The position numbers and the translations under genes were made by a program. A model generated the notes under the pieces. The model was not told the DNA's origin. It made no database searches and worked only from the letters and a program-made list of their open reading frames with translations. Of a stretch of DNA of 14,623 nucleotides, positions 7,465-12,749 are shown one piece after another (the first letter of the stretch is position 1; each line of letters starts with the position of its first letter). Origin of the DNA: CAVQGZ01 sp964356295 (lineage in GTDB: Bacteria > Actinomycetota > Actinomycetes > Jiangellales > Jiangellaceae); assembly GCA_964356295.1 (NCBI GenBank), contig CAYHHE010000075.1, positions 1-14,623 of the forward strand, written 5' to 3'.

Positions 7465-7821
7465 TCAGGCCACCCGGCCGGGCTTGCCCCCCTTGGCCAC
7501 CACCGCAAGCCCCGCGGCCTGCCAGGCCTGCATGCCGCCGGTCAGGTTGAGCACGGTGAAGCCGGCGGCGCGCAGCTGGGTGGCCGCGGTGTCGGAGCGG
7601 CGCCCGGAGCGGCACACCGTGACGATCGTGCGGTCCTTGGGCAGCTCGGACTGCCGGTGCCCGATGACGCCGAGGGCGATGTGCTTGGCCTTGGGAGCGT
7701 GACCGGCCCGCCACTCCTCGGGTTCGCGGACGTCCAGCAGCAGCGCGCCCTCCTCGTCCACCAGCCGCTGGGCCTCCACCGGGTGGACCGCATCGGACTT
7801 CTTGCGCGAGAACAGACCCAT
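7465..7821 (-). CDS. Single-domain rhodanese (sulfurtransferase), second of a pair
   Basis: A 118-residue rhodanese that would move a sulfane sulfur through an active-site cysteine persulfide. The six-residue active loop begins at Cys70 (CRSGRRS, 70-76). LLDVREPEEWRAGHAPKAKHI (28-48) contains the conserved DVREPxE and GHxPxA marks, and LTGGMQAW (93-100) is the usual C-terminal block. The first eight residues (MGLFSRKK) are basic and outside the domain. ATG at 7821 shares one base with the stop of the upstream rhodanese (TGATG), so the two are translationally coupled. The two rhodaneses differ in active loop (CRSGRRS against CQTGGRS), suggesting different sulfur acceptors and not redundant copies. 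Confidence 0.92.
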   Translation of the reverse strand: MGLFSRKKSDAVHPVEAQRLVDEEGALLLDVREPEEWRAGHAPKAKHIALGVIGHRQSELPKDRTIVTVCRSGRRSDTAATQLRAAGFTVLNLTGGMQAWQAAGLAVVAKGGKPGRVA

Positions 7822-8132
7822 CAGGGGTTGCGGCCCTTCGTCACCTCGAACCCCGAGGCCAGCCAGTCGCTGGTGCCTCCGGACACGTTGCGCACGTCGT
7901 AGCCCTGCTGGGCCAGCCACGTCGCGGCGGTGAACGAGCGCCCACCGGTCTGGCACACCAGGTACACCGTCCGCCCGTGCGGCAGCTCGGCGTGCCGCAG
8001 GGGCACCGTCGCCAACGGCATCAGCACGGCCCCCGGGACGTGGCCGGCGGTGTACTCCTCCGGCTCTCGGACGTCGACGACGACGGCGCCTTCGTCCATG
8101 GCCTTCTTGAGCTCGGACACTGTGACGTGCAC
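7821..8132 (-). CDS. Single-domain rhodanese (sulfurtransferase), first of a pair
   Basis: A 103-residue minimal rhodanese, cytosolic. VVVDVREPEEYTAGHVPGA (17-35) holds the DVREPxE and GHxPGA motifs, and the catalytic loop is CQTGGRS with Cys60. NVSGGTSDWLASG near the end is the usual closing block. The start is a GTG at 8132, supported by GAGGAG about six bases upstream on the minus strand (in 8138-8143). The repressor stop is 42 bases upstream, with no sign of a terminator between, so it is probably in the same operon and controlled by the 8470-8495 operator. A thiosulfate- or persulfide-handling role in sulfur stress is inferred from this linkage. Confidence 0.92.
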   Translation of the reverse strand: MHVTVSELKKAMDEGAVVVDVREPEEYTAGHVPGAVLMPLATVPLRHAELPHGRTVYLVCQTGGRSFTAATWLAQQGYDVRNVSGGTSDWLASGFEVTKGRNP

Positions 8133-8174
8133 CAGGATCTCCTCGGAATCGACGGCGGATGCTGACCAGTGAGC

Positions 8175-8444
8175 TCAGGCTAGAGACAGGAACAACTTCT
8201 CGAGCTCGGCTCGCGACATCTGCGGGGTCTCCCCCCGGTCCTCGGCGGCCGCGCACTGCATCAGGCCGCTGGAGACCACCTTGAAACCGGCCCGGTCCAG
8301 GGCGCGCGACGCCGCAGCCATCTGGGTGACGACCTCGGCGCAGCTCCGCCCGTTCTCGATCATGGTGATGACACCGTCGAGCTGGCCGCGGACACGTCGA
8401 AGGCGGGTCTGCACGTCGTGCGCGACCTCCGGGTCGACCTGCAT
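8175..8444 (-). CDS. CsoR/CstR-family transcriptional repressor (DUF156), probably sulfide/persulfide-sensing
   Basis: An 89-residue all-helical repressor of the CsoR/RcnR/CstR family. The family core is clear: RLRRVRGQLDGVITMIENGRSC (helix 1 to Cys35), then SRALDRAGFKVV and Cys64. The two cysteines are 29 residues apart, as in CsoR and CstR. The position four residues before the second Cys, a copper-binding His in CsoR, is Gly60 here (SSGLMQC), so the copper ligand set is incomplete. Cys-only members of this family sense persulfides (CstR), and the next two genes are rhodaneses. ATG at 8444 has a strong ribosome site (AGGAGGT, minus strand 8449-8455). A perfect palindrome 25 bases upstream is the expected autoregulatory operator. 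Family confidence is high; persulfide sensing is inference. Confidence 0.92.
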   Translation of the reverse strand: MQVDPEVAHDVQTRLRRVRGQLDGVITMIENGRSCAEVVTQMAAASRALDRAGFKVVSSGLMQCAAAEDRGETPQMSRAELEKLFLSLA

Positions 8445-8469
8445 GAGGACCTCCTGAGGAGTAGGCCTT

Positions 8470-8495
8470 CCATAATACCCCCTGGGGTATTATGG
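8470..8495. promoter_or_regulatory. Perfect palindromic operator (CsoR/CstR type) overlapping the repressor promoter
   Basis: Arms of 12 bases, ccataatacccc (8470-8481) and ggggtattatgg (8484-8495), are perfectly complementary around a 2-base centre. The layout, AT-rich ends flanking C and G runs (ATACCCC-GGGGTAT), is the known operator type of the CsoR/CstR family. It is one of the few AT-rich spots in the region. On the minus strand TATTAT (8477 to 8472) would serve as a -10 box inside the site, so a bound repressor would block the promoter of the repressor and rhodaneses. The site lies between the ideR stop and the repressor start. Confidence 0.88.
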
Positions 8496-8499
8496 GCTG

Positions 8500-9198
8500 C
8501 TACTCCAGCCGCTGCACGTAGATGTGGTCGGCCTGATCGATCGTCAGCGGGGCGACGTGGCCCGATCCCCGGATCACCGCCCCCGCGGCGGCGCGGTCGG
8601 CCTGCACGCTCCCCCCGGGGACGGCGCCCACCCGACTCAGCCCGGCCATCACCTCGTGGTCGGCCTGCAGGGGTTCGGCGATGCGGCGCACCGTCACCTC
8701 CACCGGGCCAGCGGTGCCCAGGATGTCGGTGAGGGGCACGACGCCGTCGCGGAAATCGGTCTGCGGCGGCGCGTCCGCAACCAGCTCGGACAGCCCCGGG
8801 ATGGGGTTGCCGTACGGCGACTCCGTGGGCCGGTCGAGGATGGCCACCAGCCGCCGCTCGACGTCGTCGGAGATGACGTGCTCCCACCGGCACGCCTCGT
8901 CGTGCACCAGTGGCCAGTCCAGCCCGATGACGTCCACCAGCAGCCGCTCGGCGAGCCGATGCTTGCGCATCACCCGGGTGGCATAGGCCCGCCCCTCCTC
9001 GGTCAGCTGCAGAAGGCGGTCCCCGCCCACGTGCAGCAGGCCGTCGCGCTCCATGCGGGCCACCGTCTGGCTCACCGTCGGACCGGACTGGTGAAGCCGC
9101 TCGGCGATCCGCGCGCGCAGCGGGACGACACCTTCCTCCTCGAGCTCGAAGACGGTACGCAGGTACATCTCCGTGGTGTCGATCAGGTCGCCGCTCAC
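8500..9198 (-). CDS. ideR: Iron-dependent repressor, DtxR/IdeR family
   Basis: A 232-residue metal-activated DNA-binding regulator, very close in sequence pattern and length to mycobacterial IdeR (230). It has an N-terminal winged helix (LIDTTEMYLRTVFELEEEG, then ARIAERLHQSGPTVSQTVARMERDGLL), a dimerisation/metal domain (MRKHRLAERLLVDVIGLDW; DEACRWEHVISDDVERRL) and a C-terminal SH3-like domain (about 145-232). All expected metal ligands can be placed: Met11, Cys103, Glu106 and His107 for the regulatory site; His80, Glu84 and His99 for the ancillary site. I chose the GTG at 9198 because AGGAGG sits 9 bases upstream and the N-terminus then matches IdeR; longer in-frame extension is not conserved-looking. 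It is divergent from the photolyase. It would control iron uptake and storage genes elsewhere. Confidence 0.94.
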   Translation of the reverse strand: MSGDLIDTTEMYLRTVFELEEEGVVPLRARIAERLHQSGPTVSQTVARMERDGLLHVGGDRLLQLTEEGRAYATRVMRKHRLAERLLVDVIGLDWPLVHDEACRWEHVISDDVERRLVAILDRPTESPYGNPIPGLSELVADAPPQTDFRDGVVPLTDILGTAGPVEVTVRRIAEPLQADHEVMAGLSRVGAVPGGSVQADRAAAGAVIRGSGHVAPLTIDQADHIYVQRLE

Positions 9199-9270
9199 GA
9201 CGGTCAGCCTCCTGTCTGCCTGGACCTCAGCGTAGTGCGGGGCGGCCCGTGTGCTCGTACCGTCGCTGGG

Positions 9271-10647
9271 GTGAGCGCCGTCCACTGGTTCCGCCGCGAC
9301 CTGCGGCTCACCGACAACCCCGCTCTGCTGGCCGCGGCCGACGCCGGCGACGCTGCAGTGGTGCCGCTTTTCGTGCTCGACCCTGCGCTGTGGGGGCCGG
9401 CGGGGGACGTGCGCCGGGCCTACCTCAACGCCTCGCTGCGCGCGCTGGACGCCGACCTCGGCGGTGCTCTGCACGTGCGCCGCGGCGACCCGGTCTCGGA
9501 GGTGGTGTCCGTCGCGCGCGACGCCGGTGCGTCATCGGTCCACGTGAGCGCGGACACCGGCCCCTACGGACGCCGCCGGGACGGCGCAGTCGAGCAGGCA
9601 CTGGCCGACGCGGGCATCGCCTTCGTGCGCACCGGGTGCTCCTACGCCGTGCCGCCTGGCAACGTCCGCACCAAGCAGGGCGGCCCGTACTCGGTGTTCA
9701 CGCCGTTCAGCCGGGCCTGGCGCGCGCACGGCTGGCCCGCACCGCCGTCCGCTGCGTCCGGGGTCACCTGGGCCTCGGGTGGGTCGGAGCCGGACCCGCT
9801 CGATGCGGACCCCGACCTGGGCGACCTGCGGCTGCCACCCGCGGGGGAGAGCGCCGCGCGCCGACGGTGGGCGGCGTTCCGCGACGGCGGCCCGGACGGC
9901 CTGGACGGCTACGCGCAGCGGCGCGACCGTCCGGACCTGACGGGCACGAGCGCGCTGTCGCACCATCTGAAGTGGGGGGAGATCCATCCGCGGACGCTGC
10001 TGGCCGAGCTGGCCGGACGCACCGGGCCGGGCCCGGACACCTTTCGTACCGAGCTGGCCTGGCGGGAGTTCTACGCCGACGTCCTGTGGCACCACCCGCG
10101 CACCGCCCGGGAGTACTACCGCCCCGAGTACGCGGCCATGGCCTACGACGAGCCGGGGCCGGAGCTCGAGACCTGGGCGCAGGGCCGCACCGGCTTCCCG
10201 TTCGTCGACGCCGGCATGCGCCAGCTGCTGGCCGAGGGCTGGATGCACAACCGGGTGCGGATGGTCGTGGCGTCCTTCCTGGTCAAAGACCTGCACCTGG
10301 AGTGGCGCCACGGCGCCCGGCACTTCATGCGCCTGCTGCGCGACGCCGACCTGGCCTCCAACCAGCACGGCTGGCAGTGGGCCGCGGGCTCGGGCACCGA
10401 CGCCGCGCCCTACTTCCGGGTGTTCAACCCGGTCTCGCAGGGCTTGCGCTTCGACCCGGACGGGGAGTACGTGCGCGGCTACGTCCCCGAGTTGCGGCAC
10501 CTCGCGGGTGCGTCGGTCCACCAGCCGTGGGAGCGCCCCGACGGGTACGACCACGGCTACCCCCGACGCATCGTCGACCACGCCGAGGAGCGCGAGGAGG
10601 CACTGCTCCGCTACCGGGCGGTGGTCGGGGGCTCGCGGACGCGTTGA
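9271..10647 (+). CDS. phr: Deoxyribodipyrimidine photolyase, class I CPD type
   Basis: A 458-residue flavoprotein that repairs UV-induced cyclobutane pyrimidine dimers using blue light. The N-terminal alpha/beta antenna domain starts VHWFRRDLRLTDNPAL (4-19). The FAD-binding helical domain includes TGTSALSHHLKWGEIHPR, TELAWREFYADVLWHHP, MHNRVRMVVASFLVKDL and NQHGWQWAAGSGTDAAPYF. Asn364, four residues before Trp368, is the FAD-N5-facing Asn kept in photolyases (plant cryptochromes have Asp), and Trp368 matches the first tryptophan of the electron-transfer chain. These favour a repair enzyme over a cryptochrome. GTG at 9271 gives the standard N-terminus. The 72-base gap to ideR must contain both divergent promoters; I see no clear IdeR site there. 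The stop touches a possible upstream start of the next gene (TGATG). Confidence 0.95.
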   Translation: MSAVHWFRRDLRLTDNPALLAAADAGDAAVVPLFVLDPALWGPAGDVRRAYLNASLRALDADLGGALHVRRGDPVSEVVSVARDAGASSVHVSADTGPYGRRRDGAVEQALADAGIAFVRTGCSYAVPPGNVRTKQGGPYSVFTPFSRAWRAHGWPAPPSAASGVTWASGGSEPDPLDADPDLGDLRLPPAGESAARRRWAAFRDGGPDGLDGYAQRRDRPDLTGTSALSHHLKWGEIHPRTLLAELAGRTGPGPDTFRTELAWREFYADVLWHHPRTAREYYRPEYAAMAYDEPGPELETWAQGRTGFPFVDAGMRQLLAEGWMHNRVRMVVASFLVKDLHLEWRHGARHFMRLLRDADLASNQHGWQWAAGSGTDAAPYFRVFNPVSQGLRFDPDGEYVRGYVPELRHLAGASVHQPWERPDGYDHGYPRRIVDHAEEREEALLRYRAVVGGSRTR

Positions 10648-10667
10648 TGGGAATCGCAGGCGCGGTA

Positions 10668-10680
10668 GGGCAAGATGCCC
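10668..10680 (+). promoter_or_regulatory. Small hairpin directly before the ParA-like start codon
   Basis: gggca (10668-10672) and tgccc (10676-10680) pair around a three-base loop (aga), ending two bases before the ATG at 10683. No good Shine-Dalgarno is visible here, so the hairpin may limit initiation, or the gene may start at the ATG at 10647 overlapping the photolyase stop. Five-base arms are common by chance in such GC-rich DNA, so this is a weak call. Confidence 0.25.
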
Positions 10681-10682
10681 GG

Positions 10683-11483
10683 ATGCTCGCCGTCACGGTC
10701 ATCAGCCTCAAGGGCGGTGTCGGCAAGACCACGGTCGCCCTCGGGCTGGCCGGAGCGGCCACCGCCCGCGGCCTGCGAACCCTGGTCATCGACCTCGACC
10801 CGCAGGGCAACGCCACGCTGGCGCTCGATCCCGTGTCCGTCGAGTTCACCAGCAACGACGTGCTGGCCGACGCCCGTGTCGGAGTGCTCGAGCAGGCGGT
10901 GACCGGCACCGCGTGGGACGAGCGACTTCTGGTGGTGCCCAGCGAGCCGACGCTCGAGCACCGCAACCACCCGGTGGCGGGACGCGGTGGGGAGCACCGG
11001 CTGCGCACGACCATGCAGGGTCTGACCGGTCTCGACCTCGTCCTGATCGACACGCCTCCCAGCCTGGGCGAGCTCACCAAGAACGCGCTGGCTGCCAGTG
11101 ATCGTGCGGTGGTCGTCACCGAGCCCACCGCGTTCGCCCTGACCGGGGCCCAGCAGGCGCTGACGGCCGTGGACGTCGTCCGCACCGGGTTCAACCTCAG
11201 GCTTCGTCCGGCCGGGATCATCGTCAACCGCTTCCGGGCGCGATCGGCCGAGCACCAGTACCGCCACGCCGAGCTCGTGTCGGCCTACGGGCCGCTGGTG
11301 ATGGAGCCGGTGCTGCCGGACAGGTCGGCGGTCGTGTCGGCCGCGGGCGCGCACGTACCCATCCAGCGCTGGCCGTCGCCGGGCGCTCGGGAGATCGCGC
11401 GCGCCCTGAGCACTCACCTCGCCCACGTGGTCGCCTCGGCCACCGGGCCAGAAGCACCGCTGACGAAGGGACTTCGCGGATGA
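10683..11483 (+). CDS. ParA/Soj-family ATPase
   Basis: A 266-residue P-loop ATPase of the ParA/MinD superfamily, cytosolic and probably nucleoid-associated. The deviant Walker A is KGGVGKTT (10-17) with both signature lysines Lys10 and Lys15; the Walker A' is VIDLDPQGN (35-43) and Walker B is LVLIDTPPS (119-127). TEPTAFALTGAQQAL and GIIVNRFRARSAEHQYR are also ParA-like. There is no N-terminal DNA-binding domain, so it is the small (type Ib/Soj) form. An in-frame ATG at 10647 would add 12 residues and overlap the photolyase stop; 10683 is preferred because the first strand then begins at once, as in relatives. It overlaps the next gene by ATGA. The main chromosomal parAB usually sits near the origin with gidB; those genes are absent here, so this looks like an additional ParA. 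Confidence 0.92.
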   Translation: MLAVTVISLKGGVGKTTVALGLAGAATARGLRTLVIDLDPQGNATLALDPVSVEFTSNDVLADARVGVLEQAVTGTAWDERLLVVPSEPTLEHRNHPVAGRGGEHRLRTTMQGLTGLDLVLIDTPPSLGELTKNALAASDRAVVVTEPTAFALTGAQQALTAVDVVRTGFNLRLRPAGIIVNRFRARSAEHQYRHAELVSAYGPLVMEPVLPDRSAVVSAAGAHVPIQRWPSPGAREIARALSTHLAHVVASATGPEAPLTKGLRG

Positions 11484-11821
11484 GCCACCCTGTGACCCCG
11501 TCGCCTCGTCCGGCGCTGCGCAAGGCCGCCGACGGAACCGTCCACCCGGCCTCGCCGGTGCTCAGCTCGCTGGCGGTAACGGTGGTGCCGGGACCGGGGG
11601 GGCCAGGGGAGCCCGAGGAGCCAGACGAGCGCACGAAGCCGGGCAAGAAGAGCGCCAAGAAGGGCGCCAAGGGCAAGGCCTCCGACTCCGAGGAGATCGT
11701 CGTGCTACAGGTCGATCTGCCCAAGCCGGTCCGCAAGGCGCTGCGCAGGCGGGCTGCCGAGTACGGCTGGACCGCGGAGGAGGCTGCCTCGCAGGTGCTG
11801 CGCGTCTGGGCCGACCACTAG
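11480..11821 (+). CDS. Small basic protein, probable ribbon-helix-helix partner of the ParA-like ATPase
   Basis: A 113-residue protein not matched to a named family. Residues 1-50 are low-complexity and proline/acid-rich; 51-68 form a Lys-rich stretch (KKSAKKGAKGK). The C-terminal 42 residues look folded: a short strand VVLQVDLP (74-81) followed by two helices, KPVRKALRRRAAEYG and TAEEAASQVLRVWAD, which is the order of a ribbon-helix-helix (Arc/CopG/ParG) DNA-binding domain. The start codon overlaps the ParA-like stop as ATGA, implying coupled expression. Small RHH proteins with a disordered, basic N-terminal tail are the centromere-binding partners of type Ib ParA, so an adaptor or ParB-substitute role is a reasonable inference. 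The lack of a longer ParB domain or KorB-like helix-turn-helix supports this. Confidence 0.7.
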   Translation: MSHPVTPSPRPALRKAADGTVHPASPVLSSLAVTVVPGPGGPGEPEEPDERTKPGKKSAKKGAKGKASDSEEIVVLQVDLPKPVRKALRRRAAEYGWTAEEAASQVLRVWADH

Positions 11822-11920
11822 CGACTCGCGGTTGCGCGGGGCGGATCGGGTCGGTGCTGCCGCGTGGCCCTGATCGCTGGCGCCCGTCCTGAGTGCGAAG
11901 TACCGTTCGGCGTACACGAG

Positions 11921-11934
11921 GAAGGAGGTGGTCC
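11921..11934 (+). promoter_or_regulatory. Unusually long Shine-Dalgarno match
   Basis: The run gaaggaggtggtcc is complementary to the extended 3' end of 16S rRNA (ggatcacctccttc) at 13 of 14 positions, the exception being a G that can still pair with U. It ends four bases before a GTG that opens a 12-codon ORF; the AGGAGG core is 10 bases from that GTG. No annotated gene in the window has a site this long. It may drive strong initiation or hold a ribosome in place. Confidence 0.6.
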
Positions 11935-11938
11935 GCGA

Positions 11939-11977
11939 GTGAGTATCAGCTGGACGCGTGAGGTGGCTGCCAGCTAG
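11939..11977 (+). CDS. Candidate 12-residue small ORF / leader peptide
   Basis: GTG at 11939 opens a reading frame encoding MSISWTREVAAS, ending in TAG at 11975-11977. The only direct support is the exceptional Shine-Dalgarno match just upstream and the sensible spacing. There is no run of one amino acid that would mark a classical attenuation peptide; the single Trp, and the Arg-Glu-Val-Ala tail, are the notable features. The next plus-strand gene is about 1.6 kb away, across repeats, so it does not lead an adjacent operon. It may be a tiny protein, a translated part of a regulatory RNA, or chance. A hairpin series follows directly. Confidence 0.4.
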   Translation: MSISWTREVAAS

Positions 11978-12000
11978 CCGCCCGGATCTAGGACGTCGAC

Positions 12001-12037
12001 TGCTCGCCACGAGCATCCGACCCGGCCAGGCGGCCGG
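12001..12037 (+). other. Two adjacent hairpins after the small ORF
   Basis: The first hairpin pairs tgctcg (12001-12006) with cgagca (12010-12015) around a 3-base loop. The second pairs ccggcc (12022-12027) with ggccgg (12032-12037) around 4 bases. They lie 23 and 44 bases after the small-ORF stop and before the larger fold at 12058-12130. No T-run follows either, so a classic intrinsic terminator is not claimed, though many actinobacterial terminators lack one. Confidence 0.35.
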
Positions 12038-12057
12038 CTCAGATCCAGGCAGTCACC

Positions 12058-12130
12058 CGACCCGCGGGCCCCGGGCCGTCCACCCGGGCACCGTCCCCCT
12101 CAGTGGGGACGGGTAAGAGCCCGCGGGTCG
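12058..12130. ncRNA. Candidate structured RNA: closed three-way junction
   Basis: A perfect 12-base stem (12058-12069 with 12119-12130, arm cgacccgcgggc) encloses two further hairpins: cccggg at 12070-12075 with 12083-12088 (7-base loop), and ccgtcccc at 12091-12098 with ggggacgg at 12105-12112 (6-base loop). An unpaired gtaaga follows the second. Because every stem is fully complementary, the fold works on either strand. I recognise no riboswitch or ribozyme class. It could be an RNA element, a terminator-like structure for the small-ORF transcript, or a DNA-level repeat. Strand and expression are unknown. Confidence 0.4.
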
Positions 12131-12242
12131 AACCATGCCCGGCCCGCGCGCGGCCCGCTCTCGCGCGTGAACCACTTGCGAGCCCCCGCCTCGCGCGCGC
12201 CCCGCCCACCCGGCCGTCCCTCGGCGCCGTGCGGCACCTCCC
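12131..12242. other. Non-coding GC-rich spacer
   Basis: Very GC-rich with several GCGCGC runs and no start codon with a ribosome site leading to a recognisable protein. Open frames here extend only because stop codons are rare at this GC content. I see nothing further that can be supported between the candidate RNA fold and the first dispersed repeat. Confidence 0.5.
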
Positions 12243-12257
12243 GATGATCCACGGCGG
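12243..12257 (-). repeat. Dispersed 15-base repeat, inverted copy
   Basis: The word gatgatccacggcgg is the exact reverse complement of ccgccgtggatcatc at 12347-12361; a 13-base core (ccgccgtggatca) recurs at 12315-12327. Three copies within 120 bases of non-coding DNA suggest an interspersed repeat family and not chance. The inverted pair could also form a long-range stem enclosing the middle copy. Confidence 0.6.
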
Positions 12258-12305
12258 AATCGGTGCTCCCGACGCAAGATCGACGGCGCCATTGGTGCCC
12301 GCAGC

Positions 12306-12359
12306 GCACCACAACCGCCGTGGATCACAGACGCAGAGCACCACGACCGCCGTGGATCA
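12306..12359 (+). repeat. Short tandem pair carrying the ccgccgtggatca word
   Basis: Two 22-base copies, at 12306-12327 and 12338-12359, differ at one position (A against G, in gcaccacRaccgcc) and are offset by 32 bases. Each ends in the ccgccgtggatca core found inverted at 12243-12257. The pair is not spaced or numerous enough for CRISPR and has no coding content. Confidence 0.6.
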
Positions 12360-12414
12360 TCACGGACAGTGCGGCCGCCCGACAGAGGTAGCGGGCTTCG
12401 TTGCGCCCCCGACA

Positions 12415-12730
12415 CCGACACCATGCAAACCCCACGCCAACCTGCCAAACGTGATCAGTGGGGGCCGCCGCGCGGACGGGCCGGCGGGCCGCGGACGGGG
12501 CGTCCCCCCACTTTGCACGGCGAAGGTGGACCTTGCACGGTGCCGACACCATGCAAACCCCACGCCAACCTGCCAAACGTGATCAGTGGGGGCCGCCNNN
12601 NNNNNNNNNNNNNNNNNNNNNNNNNNNNNNNNNNNNNNNNNNNNNNNNNNNNNNNNNNNNNNNNNNNNNNNNNNNNNNNNNNNNNNNNNNNNNNNNNGCG
12701 CGGACGGGCCGGCGGGCCGCGGACGGGGCG
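12415..12730. repeat. 88-base direct repeat (period 128) interrupted by the assembly gap
   Basis: The first copy is 12415-12502. The second begins at 12543 and matches it for 55 bases up to the N run; after the gap, 12698-12730 equals 12470-12502 base for base and so resumes exactly where the second copy broke off. Offset between copies is 128 bases, with a 40-base spacer (12503-12542). The unit opens with ccgacaccatgcaaac and ends in a GC-rich stretch (cgcggacggg). The spacer's end and the second copy form a near-palindrome, ttgcacggtg (12533-12542) with caccatgcaa (12547-12556), broken by one G-T pair. The true array may be longer than shown. Confidence 0.85.
12598..12697. other. Assembly gap of 100 N
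   Basis: Exactly 100 N, the conventional placeholder for a scaffold gap of unknown size. It falls inside the 128-base-period repeat, which explains why assembly failed. Any frame reported across it is meaningless. No gene is obviously cut: the pdxH stop lies 52 bases beyond the gap. Confidence 0.97.
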
Positions 12731-12749
12731 GCGGGCGCTCGAGGACGGG

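Noticed and set aside
9199..9270. IdeR-binding iron box between ideR and the photolyase
   Set aside because: I looked for the TTAGGTTAGGCTAACCTAA-like palindrome and saw none.
9199..9474. N-terminal extension of IdeR by 92 residues
   Set aside because: The GTG at 9198 has AGGAGG at good spacing and gives an IdeR-like N-terminus; the extension overlaps the divergent photolyase gene.
12001..12037. Intrinsic terminator after the small ORF
   Set aside because: The hairpins are short and no T-rich tract follows; listed only as hairpins.
12103..12582. Protein-coding frames over the repeat region
   Set aside because: Frames in both directions overlap repeats and one reads through the N gap; none has a recognisable domain or ribosome site.
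12243..12730. CRISPR array
   Set aside because: Repeat units are of different kinds (15, 22 and 88 bases), too few, and unevenly spaced; no cas genes are present.
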